Source: Actinomadura cremea (GTDB lineage: Bacteria > Actinomycetota > Actinomycetes > Streptosporangiales > Streptosporangiaceae). From it: a stretch of DNA of 64,000 nucleotides. The stretch is from assembly GCF_014648495.1 (NCBI RefSeq), contig NZ_BMRF01000004.1, positions 310,001 to 374,000 of the forward strand, given 5' to 3'. A model generated the notes under the pieces. The model did no database searches. It worked only from the letters and a program-made list of their open reading frames with translations, and was not told the origin of the DNA. The position numbers were made by a program, and so were the translations under genes. This document shows, piece after piece, positions 43,455 through 54,231 of the stretch (positions are counted from its first letter, which is position 1; the number at the start of each line of letters is the position of its first letter).

Positions 43455-43572
43455 AGCTCCTTCACGGTAGTGCACGGCCGGCCGCGGCAATCTGGGCGAA
43501 TTCCTCATTCTCGCGTCATAGGGCGGCGACACTGACGTCAGGGGACGTGAGAATCTCAGAAGGGAGCAGGGG

Positions 43573-43971
43573 GTGGAGTTCGCTGCGCTCGCGGCATGGG
43601 TCCTCGCCGCACTCGCCGGGGGCTACCTACTGATCACCTGGATCGTGCACGGGGGGCTCGCGACCAAGGTGACGCGCTTCCCGCGACTGGTCGTCGTGGG
43701 ACATCCGCTGGCCGCCGTCGGCGGCCTGGCGCTCTGGATCGGCCACCTGGCCACCGCGGAACCGGCCTACGCCTGGTGGGCGTTCGTCGCGCTCATCGTG
43801 GTCGTCCTGCAGGGGTTCCTGCTGTTCACCCGCTGGCTCGTGGGCCGGGGGAGGCACGCGCGCGGTGCCGAGCAGGCGTTCCCGGCGCTGGCCGTGGCCG
43901 TGCACGGCGTGGTGGCCGTCGCGACGGTCGTCCTGGTGTTCCTGACCGCGCTGGAGGTGACCGCGGGCTGA
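43573..43971 (+). CDS. Small four-helix membrane protein
   Basis: A 132-residue integral membrane protein starting at GTG 43573 after AGGGAGCAG. Four helices: ~4-25, 40-60, 68-90 and 105-128. A conserved-looking His sits in HGGLATKVTRFPRLVVVGHP. No family recognised with certainty. It ends 4 bp from the convergent glgX stop. Confidence 0.65.
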   Translation: MEFAALAAWVLAALAGGYLLITWIVHGGLATKVTRFPRLVVVGHPLAAVGGLALWIGHLATAEPAYAWWAFVALIVVVLQGFLLFTRWLVGRGRHARGAEQAFPALAVAVHGVVAVATVVLVFLTALEVTAG

Positions 43972-43975
43972 CGCG

Positions 43976-46066
<2,091 letters not shown>

Positions 46067-46161
46067 GCTCTCCCACTCCCGCCGTCTCGTCCCCCGCCAC
46101 TGCGCAGCCGATTCTGACCTACCCGTCTCCTGCCCGCCCGCCACCACCCGATATCAGAGTG

Positions 46162-46779
46162 TCATCCTCGCTCGCCGGAGTCCGGCGCGTCCGGGCCGGG
46201 GCGGCGCCAGACGGTCTCGTCGTCGGCGGTCTCGGCGGTGGGGCGCAGCCCGAGCCGGGCGGCGACGGCGGCGGACGGCCGGTTCTCGGGGTGGATCAGC
46301 GCCACGATCTCGTGGACGCCCTGGTCGCGGAGCCAGCCGAGCAGCGCGCGGGCGGCCTCGGTCGCGAACCCGAACCCCTGGTACGGCATGCCGATGACCC
46401 AGGCGACCGACGCGACCGTGGCGGGCGACGCCGGGGTGACCGTCGAACCGGAGCCGGGCGGCGCGACGGTGTAGCGGCCCGGCGCGGGACGCACCGTCGC
46501 CTGCACGTAGCCGACCGCCCTGTCGTCGCGGGCACGCCGGACGATCCAGTTCAGCCAGTACTCCTGGTGGAACGGGGACGGGCCGGCGGCCAGGCGCGTG
46601 TAGCGTTCGCGCAGCTCGGCGCGGGTGAGCGGCTCGCCGCCGATGTACCGGTGCAGCCGCCGGTCGTCCAGCACGTCCGCCATCTCGTCGGCGTGGTGGG
46701 GTGCCAGGGGCTCCAGGACGAGCCGCTGGGTCCGGATGGTCTCCGCGATCGGCCCGTACACCAGGCGATCGTACGCCAC
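46162..46779 (-). CDS. GNAT-family N-acetyltransferase (RimJ/RimL-like)
   Basis: A 205-residue enzyme with a GTG start at 46779. The N-terminus (TQRLVLEPLAPHHADEMADV) and the acetyl-CoA motif region (GMPYQGFGFATEAARALLGW) followed by ALIHPENRPSAAVAARLGLR are typical of the RimJ/RimL group. The acceptor substrate is not evident. It lies 13 bp from the upstream DUF4262 gene on the same strand and may be co-transcribed with it. Confidence 0.85.
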   Translation of the reverse strand: MAYDRLVYGPIAETIRTQRLVLEPLAPHHADEMADVLDDRRLHRYIGGEPLTRAELRERYTRLAAGPSPFHQEYWLNWIVRRARDDRAVGYVQATVRPAPGRYTVAPPGSGSTVTPASPATVASVAWVIGMPYQGFGFATEAARALLGWLRDQGVHEIVALIHPENRPSAAVAARLGLRPTAETADDETVWRRPGPDAPDSGERG

Positions 46780-46792
46780 GCCCCCGTCCGGC

Positions 46793-47341
46793 TCAGAGAC
46801 GCCGCGTCCACGCGCCGGGGGAGTGCTGGCCGGGAGCGAGCCACAGCCAGGGCTGCGAGCGCCGGAACGGCAGGTCGGTGCCGGGCTGCCAGGGGAACAG
46901 CCCGTCGGCGTTCGGCCACAGGACCTGCAGGAACGGCGGCGGCGTCCGCCGGTAGAACGCGACGGCGCCGCGCAGCAGCGCCCCGTACCAGCGGCGGTCG
47001 ACGGCGCGGAACCCGGCGGGCCGGCCCCGGACGACGCCGTCGCGGCGCTCGCCCTCGGCGGGCGGGCGGCCCTCGGCGGACTGCCGGCCGAGGAGGTCCA
47101 GCGACTCCTCCATCTCGTAGACGTCGCCGCCGAAGATCGCGAGTTCGGGCACCCGGTAGGTGTGCCACAGCCCGATCGTGTAGGCCCACCCGGGCCCGAC
47201 GTCGTCCGGATGGTTCAGCACGACGCTCCACCCGTACTGGGAGATGTGGACCATCGTGCGGAGGAGGAAGTTGTCCAGCCGGTCGCGGTCGCCGTAGTCG
47301 TGGCAGAGCACGCACGCGCAAGGGGGCGGACCGTCGGGCAT
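46793..47341 (-). CDS. DUF4262 family protein
   Basis: A 182-residue protein. The core (VHISQYGWSVVLNHPDD, PGWAYTIGLWHTYRVPELAI) is the DUF4262 signature. A CACVLCHDYG pair of cysteines near the N-terminus could bind metal. The C-terminus is Trp-rich (VLWPNADGLFPWQPGTDLPF). No known function. It appears to be the first gene of a two-gene unit with the GNAT enzyme. Confidence 0.78.
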   Translation of the reverse strand: MPDGPPPCACVLCHDYGDRDRLDNFLLRTMVHISQYGWSVVLNHPDDVGPGWAYTIGLWHTYRVPELAIFGGDVYEMEESLDLLGRQSAEGRPPAEGERRDGVVRGRPAGFRAVDRRWYGALLRGAVAFYRRTPPPFLQVLWPNADGLFPWQPGTDLPFRRSQPWLWLAPGQHSPGAWTRRL

Positions 47342-47472
47342 GCCGCAAGCTTACGGCGACCGGGACGCGGCGCGGCGCGCGGCCGGGCGGCGACCCGTTT
47401 GAACCGGGCGGACGGAGGAAGAGCACCCTACAGCCGATGATCTTGTGCCCTGGCGAAACGTGGGAGAACCCT

Positions 47473-48630
47473 GTGACATCCACCGTCATGCCCGAATCCC
47501 GTGCCGCCGATCCGGCGGCCGAACTCGACAGGGTGATCGACGGCGTCGTCGCCCCGAACGCCGCCGGGGTGGACGAGACGGGGGCCTTCCCCCGCGAGGG
47601 CGTCACCGCGCTCGCCGGGGCGGGGGTCCTCGGCCTGCTGAGCGCCCCCGGCCCCGGCGGTCTCGCGGACGCCGCCCGCGTCGTCGAGCGGCTCGCCGGA
47701 TCCTGCGGGTCCACCGCGATGGTCGTCCTCATGCACTACGCGGCGACCGCCGTCCTCGAGGCGCACGGGCCGGACGACGTCCGCCGCGCCGTCGCCGCCG
47801 GCGAGCACCTCGCCACCCTCGCCTTCTCCGAGACCGGCTCGCGCAGCCACTTCTGGGCGCCGGTCGGCACCGCGACGGCCGAGGACGGATCCGTCCGGCT
47901 GGACGCCCGCAAGAGCTTCGTCACCTCCGCCGGGGAGGCCGACGGGTACGTGTGGTCGAGCCGCCCGCTGTCCGCGCCCGGCCCGATGACGCTCTGGTAC
48001 GTCCCGTCCGGCGCCTCCGGCCTGACCGTGGACGGGCCGTTCGACGGGCTCGGCCTGCGCGGGAACGCGTCGAGCCCGGTCACCGCCGGCGGCGTCCGCG
48101 TCCCGTCCGGCGCGATGCTCGGCGCGGACGGCGCCGGGCTCGACATCGCGCTCGGCACGGCGCTCCCGGCGTTCCTGGTGCTGAGCGCCGCGTTCTCGCT
48201 CGGCGTCATGGAGGCGCTGATGGACGCCGCCCGCGACCGCATGACCCGGACCCGCTTCGAGCACCTCGGGCGCACCCCCGCGGACGACCCGGCGACCCGC
48301 GCCGCCTACGCCCGGCTCCGCATCCGCGTGGACGGGGCCCGCGCGTTCCTGCGCGACACCCTCACCGCCCTCGACACCGGCCGCGAGGACGCGACGCTGC
48401 GCGTCCTGCAGGTCAAGGCCGTCGCGGGGGAGGCCGCCGCCGAGGTCGCCGACGGGGTGCTGCGGCTGTGCGGCGGGTCGGCGTTCGTCCGCGGCACCGG
48501 GGTCGAGCGGCGCTTCCGGGACGCGCTCGCCTCCCGCGTCATGGCGCCGACGACCGAGGCGCTGCACGACTTCGTCGCCCGGGCGGGCCTCGGCCTGCCG
48601 CTGTTCGGAGAGGAGAACCGATGCTGCTGA
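47473..48630 (+). CDS. Acyl-CoA-dehydrogenase-like flavoprotein (SfnB/DszC-type branch possible)
   Basis: A 385-residue protein starting at GTG 47473, 6 bp after GGGAG. It has the ACAD layout: helical N-domain (~1-120, CGSTAMVVLMHYAATAVLEA), beta domain with LAFSETGSRSHFWAPVGTA and LDARKSFVTSAGEADGYVW, and helical C-domain (ADGVLRLCGGSAFVRGTGVE, with a flavin-site arginine in VERRFRDALASRVMAP). The usual catalytic Glu is not obvious, which suggests an oxygen-using monooxygenase-like member. It opens a run of five co-directional genes. Confidence 0.78.
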   Translation: MTSTVMPESRAADPAAELDRVIDGVVAPNAAGVDETGAFPREGVTALAGAGVLGLLSAPGPGGLADAARVVERLAGSCGSTAMVVLMHYAATAVLEAHGPDDVRRAVAAGEHLATLAFSETGSRSHFWAPVGTATAEDGSVRLDARKSFVTSAGEADGYVWSSRPLSAPGPMTLWYVPSGASGLTVDGPFDGLGLRGNASSPVTAGGVRVPSGAMLGADGAGLDIALGTALPAFLVLSAAFSLGVMEALMDAARDRMTRTRFEHLGRTPADDPATRAAYARLRIRVDGARAFLRDTLTALDTGREDATLRVLQVKAVAGEAAAEVADGVLRLCGGSAFVRGTGVERRFRDALASRVMAPTTEALHDFVARAGLGLPLFGEENRCC

Positions 48631-49457
48631 TGGGAGCGGTCGCCTACGACCCCAAGGTCGTGACGATCTGGACCGGGTTCCGCGAATGGCTCGCCGCGCG
48701 CGGGTTCGCGTTCGACTTCGTCCTGTACTCCAACTACGAGCGGCAGGTCGAGGACCTGTCCCTCGGCCGGATCCACGCGGCCTGGAACTCGCCGCTCGCG
48801 TGGATCCGGGCGCGCCGCCTGGCCGAGGCACGGGGCCGCCGCGTGCGCCCGCTCGTCATGCGCGACACCGACCGCGACCTGACCTCGGTCATCGTCGTGC
48901 GCGAGGGCTCGCCGTTCACGTCCGTCGCGGACCTGAAGGACGAGACGGTCGCCGTCGGCGCCGTCGACTCCCCGCAGGCCACGCTGCTGCCGCTGTCGTA
49001 CCTGCGGGCGCACGGCGCCGACGTGGACGTCCGCCGGTCCGACGTCGGCGCCGGCCTGCACGGCGACCACATCGGCGGGGAGCGGGACGCGGCGGCGGCG
49101 CTGGCGTCCGGCGAGGTCGCGGCGGCCTGCATGGTCGACGCGAACCACCTGCTGTTCGGAGCCGAGGGAGTGCTGCCCGCCGGGGGGACCCGGGTGCTCG
49201 CACAGACCCCGCCCTACGACCACTGCAACCTCACGGTGTCCGACTCGCTCCCGGACGAGGCCGCCGCCCGCTTCGCTGCGCTGCTGCTGTCGATGAGCTT
49301 CGCCGACCCGGCCGCCCGCCCGCTCCTGGACCTGGAGGGCCTCAAGGCGTGGGAGGACGGCCGCGACGACGGGTACGCGGCGCTGGAGCGCGCCGTCGAC
49401 GAGACGGGCTTCTACGACGCGGACGGGCGGGTGACCGCGCGCGGCTACGCGCCGTGA
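48621..49457 (+). CDS. PhnD-like substrate-binding-fold protein without signal peptide
   Basis: A 278-residue protein starting at ATG 48621 after AGGAG, overlapping the upstream gene by 10 bp. It has the phosphonate/sulfonate-binding fold (GRIHAAWNSPLAWIRARRLA, TSVIVVREGSPFTSVADLK, VAVGAVDSPQATLLPLSYL, ACMVDANHLLF). Unlike transporter proteins it has no signal peptide or lipobox, and no permease or ATPase gene is adjacent. It therefore probably works in the cytoplasm as a sensor or enzyme partner. Confidence 0.75.
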   Translation: MLLMGAVAYDPKVVTIWTGFREWLAARGFAFDFVLYSNYERQVEDLSLGRIHAAWNSPLAWIRARRLAEARGRRVRPLVMRDTDRDLTSVIVVREGSPFTSVADLKDETVAVGAVDSPQATLLPLSYLRAHGADVDVRRSDVGAGLHGDHIGGERDAAAALASGEVAAACMVDANHLLFGAEGVLPAGGTRVLAQTPPYDHCNLTVSDSLPDEAAARFAALLLSMSFADPAARPLLDLEGLKAWEDGRDDGYAALERAVDETGFYDADGRVTARGYAP

Positions 49458-50806
49458 GGCACCTCGACCTCGCCGACCTGGGCTTCGAGCACGGCGCCCA
49501 CATCCTGGTCCGCCGCGCCCTCGCGGGCCTGGCACCGGGCGAGGAACTGGCCGTCGTGGGCACCGATCCCGCGCTCGCCGTCCACCTGACCGCCTGGTGC
49601 CGCGGCGAGGGCCACCGCTTCACCCCGCGGAGCGGCGGAGGGCTCGCCTCCGGCCGGGCTGCGCCGGACCTGTGCGGGGCCGGTGGGGACGGCGCGAACG
49701 GCGACATGCCGGGCGCGTCGGGGCACGGCCGCCGCGTGCCTCACGCGGACCGTCCTGGACGAGGCGAGGCGGAGGCGGACACGGAAGGCGGCACGCCGGG
49801 TTCGTCCGTACGGGGGCGGATCGTTCGGGGGCGGGCCGATCTGGACCGGTGGGCGGGGGCCGTGCGGGCGGGCGGGGCCGCACCCGAAGGGATCGTCCGG
49901 CGGCCGGATCCCCGGTGGGGGCTCGCGGCGCGCGGGGCGCTCGTCGAGCCCGGCGGCCCGGCGCTCGCGTCCGATCTGGCCGACCGCGACGTGGTGTGGG
50001 CCGATATCGCGCCGCGCCTCTACGCGCACGCCGCGTCCGCCCAGTGGGATCCGGCGACGGCGGTCCCGTGGGACGCCGCGTTCGACGTCCCGGACGAGGT
50101 GGAGGCGGCCGTCGTCCAGGTGATGACGTACCTGGTCGAGAACGAGCAGGCCGCGCTGGTCGTCCCGGCGCGGCTGCTCGCCCGCGTCCACCCGCACTTC
50201 CGGGAGGTGCTGCAGCTGCTGGCCGTCCAGGCCGCCGACGAGGCGCGGCACATGGAGGTGTTCACGCGGCGGGCGCTGCTGCGCGGCGGCGAGCCGGGGA
50301 CGTCGTCGGCGGGCGGCCGGGCCTCGCTGGCCACGCTGCTCGCGGAACCCGACTTCTCGCTCGCGTCGTTCCTGCTGTCGGTCCTCGGCGAGGGCGCGTT
50401 CCTGAACCTGCTGACGTTCCTCGACCGGCACGCGCCCGACCCCGTCACGCGCGCGGCCGTCCGGCTGGCCCGGCAGGACGAGGCGCGCCACGTGGCGTTC
50501 GGCGTCGCCCACCTGGAGCATCGGGCGAGGCTCGACCCGGGCCTGCGGGGCAGGCTGCGGGGCGCGGTCGAGCGGCGGCACGACGCGCTGGCCGACACCG
50601 CGGGGCTGAACGCGGACGTGTTCGACTCGCTCGTCGTCCTCGCGGCGGGGGAGTGGACGCCCGCGGCGATCGCGTCCGGTCACCGCGCGGTGCGGCGGCT
50701 CCGCGCGGAGATGGACGAGGGGCGGCGGCACCGGCTGGAGCGGCTCGGGTTCCCGCCCGGCGAGGCGGCGGAGCTGTCCGCCCTGCACACCCGCAACTTC
50801 ATGTAG
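49454..50806 (+). CDS. TusA-like domain fused to a ferritin-like diiron protein
   Basis: A 450-residue fusion starting at GTG 49454 (GTGA overlap). Residues ~1-60 resemble the TusA/SirA fold (LVRRALAGLAPGEELAVVGT, DPALAVHLTAWCRGEGHRF), but the active-site CPxP is replaced by EHGAH. A Gly/Arg-rich linker follows (~60-130). The helical ferritin-like part (~210-440) has paired iron-ligand motifs: ENEQAAL with DEARHMEVF, and LGEGAFLNLL with DEARHVAFG. It may be a diiron oxygenase or oxidase working with the flavoprotein and PhnD-like protein. Confidence 0.7.
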   Translation: MRHLDLADLGFEHGAHILVRRALAGLAPGEELAVVGTDPALAVHLTAWCRGEGHRFTPRSGGGLASGRAAPDLCGAGGDGANGDMPGASGHGRRVPHADRPGRGEAEADTEGGTPGSSVRGRIVRGRADLDRWAGAVRAGGAAPEGIVRRPDPRWGLAARGALVEPGGPALASDLADRDVVWADIAPRLYAHAASAQWDPATAVPWDAAFDVPDEVEAAVVQVMTYLVENEQAALVVPARLLARVHPHFREVLQLLAVQAADEARHMEVFTRRALLRGGEPGTSSAGGRASLATLLAEPDFSLASFLLSVLGEGAFLNLLTFLDRHAPDPVTRAAVRLARQDEARHVAFGVAHLEHRARLDPGLRGRLRGAVERRHDALADTAGLNADVFDSLVVLAAGEWTPAAIASGHRAVRRLRAEMDEGRRHRLERLGFPPGEAAELSALHTRNFM

Positions 50807-50897
50807 CGGGCCCCTCGGCCGGCCGGCGTGCTCGCCGACCGTTTAAAGCGGCTGCGCGCGGTAAGCCCTAAGTTCCGAAACCCCTGGAAGGGACTGC

Positions 50898-52184
50898 ATG
50901 CCGCAAAACATCTTCGTGCTGGGATTGGACGACCTCAACCTCCGCATGCTCAGGGAGATCCCCCGCCTGGAGCAGTACCGCTTCCACGGGCTGCTGACGA
51001 TCGACGAGCTGCAGCAGGGCGACATCGACTTCGCGGGGCTGCTGGAGCGGGCGCGGGAGCGGCTCGACGCGTTCGAGGGCGAGGTGGACGCGATCATCGG
51101 GTTCTGGGACTTCCCGATCACGTCCATGGTCCCGATCCTGTGCGCGCGGTACGGGTTGCCCGGCCCGAGCCTGGAATCGATCGTCAAGTGCGAGCACAAG
51201 TACTGGAGCCGGATCGAGCAGCGGGAGGTGATCGAGGAGTACCCGCCGTTCGGACTGGTGGACCTGTCCCCGGAGGGACGGGCGGAGCCGCCGCCGGGAG
51301 TGCGGTACCCGATGTGGCTCAAGCCGGTGAAGTCGACGTCGTCCGAGCTGGCCTTCCTGGCCCGCGACGACGTCGAGTTCGACCGCGCCGTCGAAGACAT
51401 CCGCGCCGGGATCGGCCGGATCGGCGAGCCGTTCCAGGAGGTCATGAACCATCTCGAACTGCCGCCGGAGATCGCCGAGATCGGGGGCGTCGCGTGCCTG
51501 GCGGAGGAGTCGATCGACGGCGCCCAGGTCACCGTCGAGGGGTACAGCCACGAGGGGGAGGTGCACGTCTACGGCATCGTGGACTCCGTCGACTACCCCG
51601 ACATGCCGAGTTTCCAGCGCTACCAGTACCCCTCGTCCGTGCCCGGCGACGTCGCCGAGCGGATGACGGACATCAGCGTCCGGGTGATCCGCCGCCTCGG
51701 GCTGGACTCCACGACCTTCAACATCGAGTACTTCTGGAAGCGCGACGACGGCAGCATCACGCTGCTGGAGGTCAATCCCCGGCACTCGCAGTCGCACGCG
51801 CCCCTGTTCGAGTACGTCGACGGCGCGCCCAACCACGAGTTCATGGTGCGGCTGGCGCTCGGCCACCGGCCCGAGCTCCCGAAGGGTGCGGGCCAGTACG
51901 ACATCGCCGCCAAGTGGTTCGTGCGGCACCGCGAGGACGCCCTGGTGCGGCGCGTCCCGTCCGAGGCGGAGATCAAGGCGGTCGAGCGGGACGTGCCGGG
52001 CACGATCGTGGAGATCAGCGTGGACGCCGGCCAGCGGCTCTCCGACATCTCCATGCAGGACAGCTACAGCTACGAGGTGGCCCGCGTCTTCATGGGCGCC
52101 CGGGACGAGGCGGAACTGAAGGCGAAGTACGAGAGGGCCGTGGCGGGGCTGCCGTTCGAGTTCGAACCGCCGAAGGGAACGTGA
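50898..52184 (+). CDS. ATP-grasp ligase
   Basis: A 428-residue protein of the ATP-grasp superfamily. The central region (~120-330) has the pattern of nucleotide and metal ligands: YPMWLKPVKSTSSELAFLAR, LAEESIDGAQVTVEGYSHEG, FNIEYFWKRDDGSITLLEVNPRHS split over two strands. The EVNPR motif binds Mg-ATP. Such enzymes join a carboxylate to an amine. ATG 50898 follows GGAAGGGAC. The S15 hydrolase gene begins 4 bp after its stop, so a ligase and a peptidase/acylase are co-expressed. Confidence 0.85.
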   Translation: MPQNIFVLGLDDLNLRMLREIPRLEQYRFHGLLTIDELQQGDIDFAGLLERARERLDAFEGEVDAIIGFWDFPITSMVPILCARYGLPGPSLESIVKCEHKYWSRIEQREVIEEYPPFGLVDLSPEGRAEPPPGVRYPMWLKPVKSTSSELAFLARDDVEFDRAVEDIRAGIGRIGEPFQEVMNHLELPPEIAEIGGVACLAEESIDGAQVTVEGYSHEGEVHVYGIVDSVDYPDMPSFQRYQYPSSVPGDVAERMTDISVRVIRRLGLDSTTFNIEYFWKRDDGSITLLEVNPRHSQSHAPLFEYVDGAPNHEFMVRLALGHRPELPKGAGQYDIAAKWFVRHREDALVRRVPSEAEIKAVERDVPGTIVEISVDAGQRLSDISMQDSYSYEVARVFMGARDEAELKAKYERAVAGLPFEFEPPKGT

Positions 52185-52187
52185 GCC

Positions 52188-54212
52188 ATGCGCGAGGTGA
52201 CGGCGCTGCCCAACGCGATCCGCGAGGACGAGCACGTCTGGATCCCGATGTCGGACGGCGTGCGGCTGGCGGCGCGGATCTGGCGGCCGGTGTCCAGCGA
52301 CGACGAGGCCGTGCCCGTGATCCTCGAGTTCATCCCGTACCGCAAGCGGGACCTCACCGCGCAGCGCGACTCCGTCCACCACCCCTACATGGCCGGTCAC
52401 GGCTACGCGTGCGTCCGCGTCGACCTGCGCGGCACCGGCGACTCCGAGGGCGTCCTGACCGACGAGTACCTGGAGCGCGAGCTGCTGGACGCCGAGGAGA
52501 TCCTCGCCTGGCTGGCCGCGCAGCCGTGGTCGACCGGACGGTCGGGGATGATGGGGATCTCCTGGGGCGGGTTCAACGCCCTTCAGGTGGCCGCGCGCCG
52601 CCCGCCCGGCCTGGACGCGATCGTCCCCCTGTGCTTCAGCGACGACCGCTACGCCGACGACGTCCACTACATGGGCGGCTGCCTGCTGAGCGACAACCTG
52701 TCGTGGGCCTCGACGATGTTCGCCTACACCTCCTGCCCGCCCGACCCGGCCGTCGTCGGCGAGCGCTGGCGGGAGATGTGGCACGAGCGGCTGGACGGCA
52801 GCGGGCTCTGGCTGGAGACGTGGCTGCGCCACCAACGGCGGGACGAGTACTGGAGGCACGCCTCGGTGTGCGACGACTACGCCGCCGTCCGGTGCCCGGT
52901 GCTGGCGGTGAGCGGCTGGGCCGACGGGTACTCCAACGCGGTGTTCCGGGTGCTGGAGCACCTGGACGTCCCCCGGCAGGGCCTCGTCGGGCCGTGGTCG
53001 CACAAGTACCCGCACCTCGGCGAACCGGGTCCGGCGATCGGTTTCCTCCAGGAACTGGTGCGGTGGTGGGATCACTGGCTCAAGGACGCCGACAACGGTG
53101 TGATGGACGAGCCGATGCTGCGCATCTGGATGCAGGACTCGGTGCCCCCGTCCACCTCGTACGACGAGCGGCCGGGCCGCTGGGTGGGGGAGACGAGCTG
53201 GCCCACGCCCCGCGTCGCCGTCCAGGGCCGTCCGCTCGGGCGCAACCGCATCGCCCGCGAGGGGGAGGACGTCGGCGAGGAGGAGTTGACCATCGAGTCG
53301 CCGCTGTCGGTGGGGCAGTTCGCCGGCAAGTGGTGCTCCTACAACGCTCCGCCGGACCTGCCCTACGACCAGCGTGAGGAGGACGGCGGTTCACTGGTCT
53401 TCGACGGCGAGCCCTTCGCCGAGCGGTGCGAGCTCCTCGGCACCCCGGTCGTGCGGCTGTCGCTGGCGGCCGACCGGCCGCAGGCCATGGTGGCCGTCCG
53501 GCTGTCGGACGTGGCGCCCGACGGCCGCGCCACGCGCGTCAGCTACGGGCTGCTCAACCTCGCCCACCGCGACGGGCACGACTCCCCGCGGCCGCTGCGT
53601 CCGGGCGAGCGCTACGAGATCGCCGTCCCGATGAACGCCATGGCGCAGGCGTTCCCGCCCGGCCATCGCATCCGCCTGTCGGTCTCGACCTCGTACTGGC
53701 CGCTGGCCTGGCCTCCGCCGCGTCCGGTCCGCCTGTCGGTCTTCACCGGGGCGAGCTCGCTGGAGCTGCCCGTCCGCCCGGTCGGCGCGCCCGGTGAGCC
53801 GGACGTCGCCGGGTTCGCCGAACCGGAGGGCACGCCGCCCCTCTCCACGTCCCGGGTCCGGCCGGGCGAGGAGGCGTGGCGGGTCTCCCGCGACCTGGTC
53901 GGCTACGAATCGAAGCTGGAGGTCGTCAAGGACCTGGGCGTCGTCCGCTTCGACGACATCGACCTGGAGGTGTCCCGCCGCGCGGACGAGACCTACGGGT
54001 GGACGGGCGACGACTTCACCAGCGTGTTCGGCGACGTCGAGTGGAACATGGGCTTCGCCCGCGGTGAATGGGCCGTCGCCACGGTCACCCGCACCAAGCT
54101 GTCCTCGACGGAGACCGACTTCCACGTCCACGCCCGTCTCGACGCGTTCGAAGGAGACCAGCGGGTCGCGTCCCGCAACTGGAACGTCACGATCCCGCGC
54201 GACCAGCTGTGA
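52188..54212 (+). CDS. CocE/NonD-family (S15) hydrolase, cytoplasmic
   Basis: A 674-residue alpha/beta hydrolase. The nucleophile is S125 in MMGISWGGFNAL; VRVDLRGTGDSEG is the S15 strand preceding it. The acid and His probably lie in SGWADGYSN and GPWSHKYPHLG. The C-terminal jelly roll spans ~320-560 (DRPQAMVAVRLSDVAPDGRA), with about 110 extra residues beyond. No signal peptide is present, unlike the S15 protein at 24604. It is coupled to the ATP-grasp gene. An IS630 element is inserted 20 bp past its stop. Confidence 0.87.
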   Translation: MREVTALPNAIREDEHVWIPMSDGVRLAARIWRPVSSDDEAVPVILEFIPYRKRDLTAQRDSVHHPYMAGHGYACVRVDLRGTGDSEGVLTDEYLERELLDAEEILAWLAAQPWSTGRSGMMGISWGGFNALQVAARRPPGLDAIVPLCFSDDRYADDVHYMGGCLLSDNLSWASTMFAYTSCPPDPAVVGERWREMWHERLDGSGLWLETWLRHQRRDEYWRHASVCDDYAAVRCPVLAVSGWADGYSNAVFRVLEHLDVPRQGLVGPWSHKYPHLGEPGPAIGFLQELVRWWDHWLKDADNGVMDEPMLRIWMQDSVPPSTSYDERPGRWVGETSWPTPRVAVQGRPLGRNRIAREGEDVGEEELTIESPLSVGQFAGKWCSYNAPPDLPYDQREEDGGSLVFDGEPFAERCELLGTPVVRLSLAADRPQAMVAVRLSDVAPDGRATRVSYGLLNLAHRDGHDSPRPLRPGERYEIAVPMNAMAQAFPPGHRIRLSVSTSYWPLAWPPPRPVRLSVFTGASSLELPVRPVGAPGEPDVAGFAEPEGTPPLSTSRVRPGEEAWRVSRDLVGYESKLEVVKDLGVVRFDDIDLEVSRRADETYGWTGDDFTSVFGDVEWNMGFARGEWAVATVTRTKLSSTETDFHVHARLDAFEGDQRVASRNWNVTIPRDQL

Positions 54213-54231
54213 CCGGCGTCGAGTCCACGCC

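Noticed and set aside
49454-49640. Functional TusA sulfur carrier
   Set aside because: The essential CPxP cysteine is absent, so sulfur transfer by this domain is unlikely.
50807-50897. Sigma-70 promoter before the ATP-grasp gene (TTTAAA and TAAGTT)
   Set aside because: Spacing between the hexamers is 21 bp, too long to be convincing; a promoter here remains unproven.
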